Source: Actinomycetes bacterium
GTDB lineage: Bacteria; Actinomycetota; Acidimicrobiia; Acidimicrobiales; Microtrichaceae
Assembly: GCA_023423475.1 (NCBI GenBank)
Contig: JAFAFN010000046.1
Coordinates: 1 to 9,787 of the forward strand
Direction of reading: 5' to 3'
DNA: 9,787 nucleotides
A program made the translations under genes and the position numbers. Shown piece after piece: positions 1 through 7,911 of the stretch. The notes beneath the pieces were generated by a model that had not been told where the DNA came from, ran no database searches, and saw only the letters and a program-made list of their open reading frames with translations. Position 1 is the first letter of the stretch; every line of letters starts with the position of its first letter.

Positions 1-71
1 ACGCAGGTCGTGCGCTCGGCATCGACGAGGCGGTCTTCGCAGAGCTCGGACGGACGGGGGGTGCGTCGTGA
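1..71 (+). CDS. 3' end of an upstream gene, probably the ABC transporter permease
   Basis: The frame starting at base 3 is open for 22 codons and ends at TGA 69-71. That stop overlaps the GTG start of the next gene by 4 nt (GTGA), the pattern expected inside a translationally coupled operon. The visible residues form a hydrophilic, Ala/Gly-rich tail (ending ...RTGGAS) with no diagnostic motif. In Liv-type operons the gene before livG is usually the LivM permease, sometimes carrying its own ATPase domain, so a permease C-terminus is the likely identity. That identity rests on context only; the existence of a gene end here is better supported by frame and overlap. Confidence 0.5.
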   Translation, partial: AGRALGIDEAVFAELGRTGGAS

Positions 72-918
72 CGGTGCTCGAGCTCGACGGGCTCTCCGTG
101 CGATTCGGCGGACACCTCGCGGTCAGCGACGTCTCGATCAAGGTCGAGGGTGGCCGGGTCAGCGGCTTGATCGGTCCGAACGGCGCGGGCAAGACCACGA
201 CGTTCAACGCGATCTGCGGCGTGGTCGTCCCGTCCGCCGGCAGCGTCAGCCTGGACGGCAAGGACATCACGAAGGTCGGCACCCACAAGCGTGCTCGACT
301 CGGGATCGGTCGCACGTTCCAGCGGCTCGAGGTCTTCTCGTCGCTCACCGTGCGGGAGAACCTGCAGGTCGGCCTCGAGATCCGCCGCAGCTGGTCACGC
401 CGTCGAGCTGCGCTCCCTCAGTACCTCGCGGACGGCGGCGATCCTTCGCCGACCGAAGAGATCGACCTGATCCTCGAACGTCTGGACCTGGGCTCCCTCG
501 CGGACACCTCGGTCGGCTCGCTGCCGACGGGCCACGCCCGTCTGGTCGAGCTGGGCCGTGCGCTCGCCGCACGGCCGTCGATCCTGCTGCTCGACGAGCC
601 CGCCTCGGGTCTCGACGACAACGAGACCGACGCCTTCGGCGACCTGCTGGGCGTGCTCGCCTCGAACGGCCTCGGCATCCTGCTCGTCGAGCACGACGTG
701 GCGCTGGTCATGCGCGTGTGCAGCCAGCTCTCGGTCCTCGACTTCGGACAGATCATCGCCGAGGGCACTCCAGAGGTCGTGCGCTCCAACGAGGCCGTGC
801 TCGCCGCCTACCTGGGCACCGCGCCGGCGCCGGCCGGATCCGACGCCGCATCGGTCGGCCCCGGCGACATCCACACCGGCGTCCCCGACGGCGGTGCCTC
901 GAGCAACGGAGTCAGCTC

Positions 919-922
<4 letters not shown>
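68..922 (+). CDS. livG: LivG-type ABC transporter ATP-binding protein
   Basis: This is a 284-residue cytoplasmic ATPase subunit of a high-affinity branched-chain amino acid (HAAT) type importer; it would pair with the LivF-like protein that follows to power uptake. Visible motifs are Walker A GPNGAGKT at 36-43, the Q-loop Gln85 in GRTFQ, Walker B ILLLDEP at 172-178, the D-loop SGLD at 180-183 and the switch His209 in VEHD. The signature is divergent: LPTGHARLVEL at 152-162 replaces the usual LSxGQ. The last 30 or so residues are a Gly/Ser/Asp-rich tail beyond the family core. The GTG start at 68 overlaps the preceding stop by 4 nt and has a G-run 7 nt upstream. Its own stop overlaps livF by 4 nt. 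The substrate cannot be read from the ATPase; branched-chain amino acids, amides or urea are all known for this family. Confidence 0.9.
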
Positions 923-1631
<709 letters not shown>

Positions 1632-1635
<4 letters not shown>

Positions 1636-2078
1636 AACCTGTGAATGAAAATGATGCACGTATCGAGCAGTTCAAGTCCGAGATCGAGGACCTGAAGCTG
1701 CGGGGGAGTTCGAGCGACGGTGAGAAGCGCCTGCTGGCGCTCGGCATCGCCCTCGCCGTCATCGGCGTCGCCCTGGCGGTGCTCGGCGCCATCCAGGTCG
1801 GCGCGACCGGTGGCTCTCCCGCGGACCAGCGTGCGTACATGGCACAGGGCTCGTTCATGGGTCTGGCGCTGATCATCGCCGGTGCGGCGCTGTTCATCCG
1901 CTACTCCCTGGCCCGCTACATGCGCTTCTGGCTCATCCGTCTGACCTACGAGAGCCGTGCGAACACCGACCGCATCGTCGATGCGATCGAGCGTGCCTCC
2001 GGCCTGCCGTCGACGCTGCAGGAGCCCCAGGCACAGGTGACCGCGGACCCGCCGCCGTTCAGCCAGCAGGAGCACTGA
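1632..2078 (+). CDS. small two-helix membrane protein of unknown function
   Basis: I do not recognise this family. From GTG 1632 the product is 148 residues. It has a charged, helix-prone N-terminus (about 8-33, Glu/Lys/Asp rich), a first membrane helix at about 34-56, a Gly/Ser/Gln-containing loop, a second membrane helix at about 73-91, then a basic and amphipathic stretch (92-122) and a Pro/Gln-rich tail. The pattern suggests both ends lie in the cytoplasm. The GTG at 1632 overlaps the livF stop by 4 nt (GTGA), matching the two upstream junctions. A second GTG at 1641, giving 145 residues and preceded by GGGTGGGTGA, is an equally reasonable start. Position and spacing tie it to the transporter operon rather than to the ATP synthase operon, from which it is separated by 170 nt. 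A role as a transporter accessory is only a guess. Confidence 0.75.
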
Positions 2079-2105
2079 CTCGCTCCAGCCTGCACGGCCG
2101 AGTCC

Positions 2106-2129
2106 GAACCTGACAGGATTTGCAGGTTC
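2106..2129. repeat. inverted repeat GAACCTG-10 nt-CAGGTTC overlapping the candidate -35
   Basis: The arms at 2106-2112 and 2123-2129 are exact reverse complements of 7 bp. A third related half-site occurs inside (CCTGaCAGG at 2109-2117), giving closely packed CCTG/CAGG elements. The right arm covers most of the candidate -35 hexamer, as an operator would. No T-run follows, so it does not look like a classic intrinsic terminator. A looser stem (GACTCG 2077-2082 with CGAGTC 2099-2104) precedes it at the end of the upstream gene, so a terminator-like role for the transporter operon remains possible. Confidence 0.4.
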
Positions 2130-2148
2130 CGGGGGCGCGCCGTACATT
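2120..2148 (+). promoter_or_regulatory. candidate promoter of the ATP synthase operon
   Basis: TTGCAG (2120-2125) and TACATT (2143-2148) are separated by exactly 17 nt. The -10 element fits the TANNNT pattern used by actinobacterial housekeeping sigma factors; the -35 matches only the TTG of TTGACA. Transcription would start near 2154-2156, giving a leader of about 95 nt before the ATG at 2249. It lies in the only long gap between the two operons, which is where a promoter is expected. No experimental start site is available from sequence alone. Confidence 0.4.
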
Positions 2149-2201
2149 GCGAATGGATTCACAAGCGTTGCCGACGGTGCCAGGGGCCCGGCGGACCACG
2201 G

Positions 2202-2215
2202 GGAGTGCGCACTCC
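2202..2215. repeat. perfect 14-bp palindrome in the atpZ leader
   Basis: GGAGTGCGCACTCC reads the same on both strands. It sits about 50-60 nt downstream of the predicted transcription start and 33 nt before the atpZ ATG. As DNA it could be a dimeric regulator site; as RNA it could fold into a 5-bp stem with a GCGC loop and hide the only GGAG-like sequence in the leader. Confidence 0.45.
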
Positions 2216-2248
2216 GCACACCCGGCGCTCCGAGTCATCAACTCCACC

Positions 2249-2638
2249 ATGTCTGATCACACCTCGACCAAACAGGAAGCGACACGCTCGCTCAACCGGT
2301 CCCATGGATCGTTCGAGCTCGCGTTCGCGCCGGTGATCATGGCGTTGCTCGGCCTGTGGCTCGACAAGACCATCGACACGGTGCCCGTCTTCACGCTGGT
2401 GTTCGCGCTCGTGGGCGTGCTCGGCGCGTTCGCCAAGGTCTTCTACAGCTACAAGCACTCGATGGCGCTGCTCGACGAGCAGGGTGCCTGGGTCGGCCAC
2501 GCCAGCACGGCGCAGTTCCGCTCCGAGGCCAAGGCCCGTGCCGAGCGGCTGTCCCGTCCGCTCGAGGTGACCGAGCCGGCTCGCCCCGTCGCTCCGACCC
2601 CGTCGGACGAAGCGCTCGCACGAAGGGTGGTGTCATGA
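2249..2638 (+). CDS. atpZ: AtpZ-family ATP synthase accessory protein
   Basis: This is a 129-residue protein with two membrane helices (about 22-38 and 46-66), built around the family pattern of a helix ending in GLWLD (35-39), a short Asp-containing turn (Asp43) and a second helix starting at Pro46. Proteins of this family are encoded at the head of ATP synthase operons and have been linked to Fo assembly and Mg2+ handling; they are not catalytic subunits. The C-terminal half is charged and Ala/Pro rich. I chose ATG 2249 because the conserved core begins about 20 residues later. The in-frame ATG at 2153 would add 32 residues with weaker third-position G/C bias and no recognisable similarity. 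No Shine-Dalgarno sequence is visible before 2249. The stop overlaps the atpI start by 4 nt, so the two are probably coupled. Confidence 0.75.
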   Translation: MSDHTSTKQEATRSLNRSHGSFELAFAPVIMALLGLWLDKTIDTVPVFTLVFALVGVLGAFAKVFYSYKHSMALLDEQGAWVGHASTAQFRSEAKARAERLSRPLEVTEPARPVAPTPSDEALARRVVS

Positions 2639-3168
2639 GCACCGACCCGATGAACGTGCGGGTCGAAGGCCCCTCGCCGGCGCTCGGCGTTGCGTTCGAC
2701 CTCGCGAAGCGCAGCCTCTGGCTCGTCCCGGTGGTCACCATCGTCGCCGCCGCGTTCTGGGGCATCCCCGGCGTGGCATCCACCCTGTACGGCACCGCGA
2801 TCGTGGTGGTGAACTTCCTGCTGTCGGCCTACCTGCTGGCGGTCACCGGTCGCATCAACGCCGCACTCATGGCGGGCGCCGCCATGTTCGGCTTCCTGCT
2901 GCGCCTCGGTCTGATCTTCCTCGCCGTGATGCTGGTCAAGGACCAGCCGTGGGTCGAGCTCGTCCCGCTGGGGCTGACGCTCATCATCGCCCACCTCGTC
3001 CTCTTGTTCTGGGAGATGCGGTACGTCTCCGGCACGCTGGCCTTCCCGGGCCTGAAGCCGCAGCCGACGCCCAATCCGTACCTCCCGTCCGTCGATGCCA
3101 CCGAGGCTGACGCCTCCGGTGACGCCGACACCGGTCAGTCCGTCCCGTCCTCTCCGAACGCGCAGTAG
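2635..3168 (+). CDS. atpI: AtpI-like ATP synthase subunit I
   Basis: This is a 177-residue protein with four predicted membrane helices at about 28-44, 48-70, 76-101 and 107-126, then a hydrophilic Pro/Asp/Ser-rich cytoplasmic tail of about 45 residues. Topology, length and position directly before atpB fit the ATP synthase protein I family, known as an assembly factor that helps build the c-ring and is not part of the finished enzyme. Asn60 in helix 2 and Arg90 in helix 3 are polar residues within the membrane. The ATG at 2635 overlaps the atpZ stop (ATGA) with AAGG 8 nt upstream. Sequence conservation in this family is low, so the call leans on topology and context. Confidence 0.75.
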   Translation: MSTDPMNVRVEGPSPALGVAFDLAKRSLWLVPVVTIVAAAFWGIPGVASTLYGTAIVVVNFLLSAYLLAVTGRINAALMAGAAMFGFLLRLGLIFLAVMLVKDQPWVELVPLGLTLIIAHLVLLFWEMRYVSGTLAFPGLKPQPTPNPYLPSVDATEADASGDADTGQSVPSSPNAQ

Positions 3169-3174
3169 AAGGAG
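3169..3174 (+). promoter_or_regulatory. ribosome-binding site of atpB
   Basis: AAGGAG begins directly after the atpI stop and lies 9 nt before ATG 3184. It is a strong match to the Shine-Dalgarno consensus and fixes the atpB start. Confidence 0.7.
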
Positions 3175-3183
3175 CCCTTCCGA

Positions 3184-4411
<1,228 letters not shown>

Positions 4412-4454
4412 TCGAGCGCCTCGGCGTTCGTTCGTCCCATTCGTCCATCTAGCC

Positions 4455-4473
4455 GTTCCGTGACCCACGGAAT
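4455..4473 (+). promoter_or_regulatory. stem-loop upstream of the first atpF
   Basis: TTCCGTG (4456-4462) pairs with CACGGAA (4466-4472) across a 3-nt loop, and a G-T pair (4455/4473) extends it. The Shine-Dalgarno GGAGGAG (4476-4482) starts only 2 nt after the stem. Like the element before atpE, it could set mRNA ends or modulate ribosome access between the highly expressed c gene and the stalk genes. No T-run follows, so it is not a typical terminator. Confidence 0.5.
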
Positions 4474-4488
4474 CCGGAGGAGACCCCG

Positions 4489-5040
4489 ATGCTCGCACTC
4501 GTGAGTGTGCTCGCAGCCGAAGTCGCAGAGAAGACCGAGTCGATCAACCCCGTCGTCCCCGACGAGCTGGGTGAGATCTTCTGGGGTGCTGTCGGCTTCT
4601 TCGGTCTGTGGATCCTGTTGCGCTACGTCTGTCTTCCGCCCCTGATGAAGGTGCGGGAGCAGCGGGCCCAGCAGGTCATCGCCGACGCCGAGGCCGCAGC
4701 AGCGGCCGAGACGGCGGCCGAGCAGGTCCGTCGTGACTACGACGCCACGCTCGCCGAGGCTCGCGCCGAGGCAGGCCGCATCGTCGAGACCGCTCGCAGT
4801 GCTGCCGAGGCCCGCCGGGCCGAGGCGGTCGGAGCCGTCGAGGCCGAGGTCGCGGCACAGCGCCAGGAGGCCGTCGCCGAGATCGACGCGGCCCGCACCG
4901 CGGCGCTGGGTCAGCTCAAGGGCGACGTCGCCGCTCTCGCGGTGTCCGCTGCGTCCAAGGTCGTCCAGTCGGATCTCGACGTCGCCGGCAACCAGGCCAC
5001 CGTCGACGAGTACGTGAACCAGGCCAGCGGCAAGCGCTGA
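4489..5040 (+). CDS. atpF: F1Fo ATP synthase subunit b, first copy (b'-like)
   Basis: This is a 183-residue peripheral-stalk protein. It has a short N-terminal segment, one membrane helix at about 29-47 (FWGAVGFFGLWILL core), a basic LPPLMKVREQR border at 49-59 and then a long Ala/Glu/Arg-rich coiled coil to about residue 160. The stalk resists rotation by linking subunit a to the F1 head. The sequence around DYDATLAEARAEA resembles b' proteins more than canonical b, and b' usually precedes b in two-b operons, so I read this copy as b'; the assignment is moderate. The start follows GGAGGAG by 6 nt. A 17-nt gap separates it from the second copy. The first residues (MLALVSVLAAE) are hydrophobic but short and probably not a cleaved signal. 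Confidence 0.9.
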   Translation: MLALVSVLAAEVAEKTESINPVVPDELGEIFWGAVGFFGLWILLRYVCLPPLMKVREQRAQQVIADAEAAAAAETAAEQVRRDYDATLAEARAEAGRIVETARSAAEARRAEAVGAVEAEVAAQRQEAVAEIDAARTAALGQLKGDVAALAVSAASKVVQSDLDVAGNQATVDEYVNQASGKR

Positions 5041-5057
5041 GCAACCCGGAGACTGAC

Positions 5058-5591
5058 ATGAACACAACTCTCACCACGGTGTTGGCGGCAGGCAACGGTT
5101 TCTGGTTGCCCCACGACATCAACGAGGTCATCTGGGGCTCGATCTCCTTCCTCATCGTCGCCTTCCTGCTCTGGAAGTTCGGCCGCAAGCCGGTCGCACA
5201 GATGCTGAGCGGTCGGATCGAGAACATCGAGAACGAGCTCGACACCGCAGCGAAGTCCCGTGAGGCCGCCGAGGCCGAGCGCGACCGCATCAAGGCGGCG
5301 CTCGCCGACTCCGACAGCGAGGCAGCCCGGATCATCGCCGAGGCCCGGACCAGCGCCGACCAGCTGTCGACCGACATCGAGGCCCGCACCGGCACCGACA
5401 TCGCGGCGGTCCGCGAGCGTGCCGCCGCCGACCTGGTCTCGGCACGGAGCCAGGCCGAGTCGGACCTCTCCGGTGAGCTGTCCCGACTGTCGCTCGGTGC
5501 TGCCGAGCGCGTCGTCGAGAACTCCCTCGATCCTGCGGCGCAGCAGCGCCTGATCGACTCCTACATCAGCCAGGTCGGTTCGCAGAACTGA
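5058..5591 (+). CDS. atpF: F1Fo ATP synthase subunit b, second copy (canonical b-like)
   Basis: This is a 177-residue stalk protein with a membrane helix at about 24-41 preceded by FWLPHDINEVIWG, a pattern typical of canonical actinobacterial b. A coiled coil (about 45-150) includes the familiar ARIIAEAR segment, and a C-terminal region (LGAAERVV...LIDSYI) probably binds delta. It would pair with the first copy as a b'-b heterodimer. The start follows GGAG (5048-5051) by 6 nt. The gene shares its reading frame with atpH, separated only by its TGA and 24 open codons. In mycobacteria the second b-like domain is fused to delta in one protein; here the two are separate but adjacent. Confidence 0.93.
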   Translation: MNTTLTTVLAAGNGFWLPHDINEVIWGSISFLIVAFLLWKFGRKPVAQMLSGRIENIENELDTAAKSREAAEAERDRIKAALADSDSEAARIIAEARTSADQLSTDIEARTGTDIAAVRERAAADLVSARSQAESDLSGELSRLSLGAAERVVENSLDPAAQQRLIDSYISQVGSQN

Positions 5592-5596
5592 CCGCC

Positions 5597-5612
5597 GGCA
5601 CCCCTGGGTGCC
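5597..5612 (+). promoter_or_regulatory. stem-loop between second atpF and atpH
   Basis: GGCACCC pairs with GGGTGCC (realistically 6 bp around a CCTG loop), starting 5 nt after the atpF TGA. Its core GCACCCCTGGGTGC (5598-5611) recurs with one change before atpD at 8935-8948. Confidence 0.5.
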
Positions 5613-5663
5613 TGTGCCGATCCGAACGTACCGAACACACCGAGAACAGAAGCGAACGACACG

Positions 5664-6191
5664 ATGAGTGACAACCGCATCACCGCCTACGCAGACGCCG
5701 CCTTCGGGATCGCGGCTGCCGAGGGAGCCTTGGCAGAGGTCGAGGACGAGCTGTTCCGGCTCGGACGGATCTTCGAGTCCAACGAGGAGCTCCGCTCCGC
5801 GCTCACCGACCCGCACCTGCCGGCGTCACGTCGCCAGCAGATCGTCGAGGACCTGCTCGAGGGCAAGGCGACGCCCACCACGACGGCGATCGTCTCGATG
5901 ATCGTCGGCGCAGGCCGGGCGACCGACCTGCCGGCGATCGCCCAGGACCTCGTGCAGCGCTCCGCTGCCCAGAAGGGCGAGGTCGTCGCCGAGGTCCGCT
6001 CGGCGGTGCCCCTCACCGACGAGCAGCACGCACGTCTGTCCGAGGCCCTCAAGGCCCGCACCCAGCTCGACGTCAGCATCAAGAACGTCGTCGACCCGAC
6101 CGTGCTCGGCGGTGTGGTCACCCAGATCGGTGACTCCGTGCTCGACGGCACCGTCCGCACCCGTCTGAACCAGCTCCGCGAGGCGTTCTGA
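5664..6191 (+). CDS. atpH: F1Fo ATP synthase subunit delta
   Basis: This 175-residue OSCP/delta-family protein caps the F1 head and joins it to the b stalk. The N-terminal helical bundle covers about 1-105 (starting ITAYADAAFGIA), and the C-terminal domain carries the family motif DPTVLGG (144-150) followed by IGDSVLDGTVRTRL (155-168). It is full length and free-standing, unlike the mycobacterial b-delta fusion. The ATG at 5664 has no good Shine-Dalgarno sequence; the best candidate, AGAAG, is about 11 nt upstream and weak. Upstream codons to the preceding TGA are open in the same frame. Its own stop codon lies inside a 7-bp stem. Confidence 0.96.
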   Translation: MSDNRITAYADAAFGIAAAEGALAEVEDELFRLGRIFESNEELRSALTDPHLPASRRQQIVEDLLEGKATPTTTAIVSMIVGAGRATDLPAIAQDLVQRSAAQKGEVVAEVRSAVPLTDEQHARLSEALKARTQLDVSIKNVVDPTVLGGVVTQIGDSVLDGTVRTRLNQLREAF

Positions 6192-6205
6192 TCCGCAGGG
6201 ATCAG
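6188..6205 (+). promoter_or_regulatory. stem-loop containing the atpH stop codon
   Basis: CTGATCC (6188-6194) pairs perfectly with GGATCAG (6199-6205) across a GCAG loop. The atpH TGA (6189-6191) is in the left arm, so a terminating ribosome would cover and melt the structure. No T-run follows. Confidence 0.45.
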
Positions 6206-6231
6206 CACACCACGCACCCGTACGAACGCCG

Positions 6232-6244
6232 CAGGAGACACTCA
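6232..6244 (+). promoter_or_regulatory. ribosome-binding region of atpA, identical to that of atpD
   Basis: CAGGAGACACTCA contains the Shine-Dalgarno AGGAGA, 7 nt from ATG 6246. The same 13 bases precede atpD at 8966-8978, there with 2 nt less between the Shine-Dalgarno and the ATG. Confidence 0.65.
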
Positions 6245-6245
6245 C

Positions 6246-7868
6246 ATGGCTGAACTCACGATCAACACCGCCGACATCTCGGCAGCGATCCGCAAGAACC
6301 TCGAGGGCTTCACGCCCGACGTCGCCCTCACCCAGGTGGGTCGTGTGGTCGAGGTCGGCGACGGCATCGCCCGCGTCTCGGGCCTGCCCGACGCCGCGGT
6401 GAACGAGCTGCTCGAGTTCGAGTCCGGCCTGCTCGGCCTGGCCCTCAACCTCGACGAGGAGTCGATCGGTGCCGTGGTGCTCGGCGACGTCGACTCGATC
6501 GAAGAAGGCCAGAGCGTCAAGGCGACCGGCAACATCCTCTCGGTGCCCGTCGGTGACGGCGTGCTCGGTCGAGTGGTGAACACCCTCGGCGAGCCGGTCG
6601 ACGGCAAGGGCCCGCTCACCAACGTCCAGGATCGCCGCATGGAGATCCAGGCGCCCGGCATCATGGGCCGCCAGCCCGTGGGCGAGCCGATGCAGACCGG
6701 CATCAAGTCGATCGACTCGCTCATCCCGATCGGCCGTGGCCAGCGCGAGCTCATCATCGGCGACCGCAAGACGGGCAAGACGACCGTCGCCATCGACACG
6801 ATCATCAACCAGCGTGGCCTCGGCGTGAAGTGCATCTACGTCGCCATCGGCCAGAAGGCCTCGACCGTCGCCCAGACGGTGGCGACCCTCGCCGACCTCG
6901 GTGCGCTCGAGTACACCGTCGTCGTGGTCGCCCCGGCGTCGGACCCGGCGCCGTTCAAGTACCTCGCCCCGTACGCCGGCTGCGCCATGGGCCAGCACTG
7001 GATGGAGAACGGCGAGCACGCCCTCGTGGTGTACGACGACCTCTCCAAGCAGGCCGAGGCCTACCGCCAGGTGTCGCTGCTCCTGCGTCGTCCGCCGGGC
7101 CGCGAGGCCTACCCCGGCGACGTCTTCTACCTGCACAGCCGCCTGCTCGAGCGTGCCGCCAAGCTCTCCGACGAGAACGGCGCCGGTTCGCTGACCGCCC
7201 TGCCCGTCATCGAGACCAAGGCCGGCGACGTCTCGGCCTACATCCCGACCAACGTGATCTCGATCACCGACGGCCAGATCTTCCTCCAGGACGACCTCTT
7301 CAAGTCCGGTATCCGTCCGGCCGTGGACGTGGGCATCTCGGTGTCCCGCGTGGGTTCGGCCGCTCAGATCAAGGCGATGAAGACCTCGGTGGGCACGCTG
7401 AAGTCCGACCTCCAGCAGTTCCGTGAGCTCGAGGCCTTCGCAGCGTTCGGTTCCGACCTCGACGCCATCTCGAAGGCGCAGCTCGAGCGCGGCTACCGCC
7501 TCACCGAGCTGCTCAAGCAGGGCATCAACTCGCCCATGCCCGTCGAGCAGCAGTGCGTCGTGATCTTCGCCGGCACCCGCGGGTACCTCGACGAGATCGA
7601 CGTCGCCGACGTCGGCCGCTTCGAGGCCGACCTGCTGGAGTGGTTCCAGACCCGTCACGCCGACCAGCTCGACGGCATCCGCTCGACCGGCAAGATCCCC
7701 GACGAGGACGCCTTCGAAGGCGCGATCAAGGCCTTCGCCGAGCAGTTCGTCCCCACCGAGGCCTCCGACGCCACGCCGGGCATCGAGGCCCAGGGCGACG
7801 CCGACGCGACCGTCAAGCGTGGCGCCGTCCACCTGCCCGAGGAAGAGGTCAGCCGGGACGAGGCCTGA
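6246..7868 (+). CDS. atpA: F1Fo ATP synthase subunit alpha
   Basis: This is the 540-residue non-catalytic nucleotide-binding subunit of the F1 head. It has an N-terminal barrel (about 25-95), a Walker A GDRKTGKT at 172-179 with the Lys variant also found in mycobacteria, a Walker B around LVVYDDL (260-266), the [23 protein letters not shown] block (284-306) and the arginine finger Arg368 in VSRVGSAAQ, which completes the catalytic site of beta. Residues beyond about 505 form an acidic, low-complexity tail absent from the 513-residue E. coli subunit. In mycobacteria a comparable alpha tail suppresses ATP hydrolysis, and the same role is possible here, although the sequence of this tail is not obviously similar. 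The start follows AGGAGA by 7 nt. The stop is embedded in a 7-bp tandem duplication. Confidence 0.98.
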   Translation: MAELTINTADISAAIRKNLEGFTPDVALTQVGRVVEVGDGIARVSGLPDAAVNELLEFESGLLGLALNLDEESIGAVVLGDVDSIEEGQSVKATGNILSVPVGDGVLGRVVNTLGEPVDGKGPLTNVQDRRMEIQAPGIMGRQPVGEPMQTGIKSIDSLIPIGRGQRELIIGDRKTGKTTVAIDTIINQRGLGVKCIYVAIGQKASTVAQTVATLADLGALEYTVVVVAPASDPAPFKYLAPYAGCAMGQHWMENGEHALVVYDDLSKQAEAYRQVSLLLRRPPGREAYPGDVFYLHSRLLERAAKLSDENGAGSLTALPVIETKAGDVSAYIPTNVISITDGQIFLQDDLFKSGIRPAVDVGISVSRVGSAAQIKAMKTSVGTLKSDLQQFRELEAFAAFGSDLDAISKAQLERGYRLTELLKQGINSPMPVEQQCVVIFAGTRGYLDEIDVADVGRFEADLLEWFQTRHADQLDGIRSTGKIPDEDAFEGAIKAFAEQFVPTEASDATPGIEAQGDADATVKRGAVHLPEEEVSRDEA

Positions 7869-7874
7869 GGCCTG
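7861..7874. repeat. 7-bp tandem duplication and small hairpin at the atpA stop
   Basis: AGGCCTG occurs twice in direct succession, and the TGA stop is formed at the join. The same bases give a 5-bp hairpin AGGCC-TGA-GGCCT with the stop codon as its loop. A CCGA repeat (7882-7893) follows in the gap before atpG. Confidence 0.4.
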
Positions 7875-7911
7875 ATCCCGTCCGACCGACCGACCTCACG
7901 AGGGAGCCCAC

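Noticed and set aside
10..918. Long open frame upstream of and in frame with livF
   Set aside because: It is an Arg/Pro-rich reading of livG in another frame, typical of high-GC DNA. livG in its own frame has all ABC motifs, and livF has a proper overlapping ATG.
2079..2130. Intrinsic terminator after the transporter operon
   Set aside because: Two stems are possible but have large loops and no T-run. They are better described as a possible operator or an unproven terminator-like structure.
2153..2248. Extended N-terminus of AtpZ
   Set aside because: Weaker third-position G/C bias (roughly 77% by hand count), no recognisable similarity and no ribosome-binding site. It is kept only as a start-site question.
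5826..7832. 668-codon open frame on the minus strand
   Set aside because: It lies antisense to atpH and atpA, has biased low-complexity composition (Asp/Val/Gly/Leu/Arg rich), and the plus-strand genes are unambiguous. It is a third-position GC artefact.
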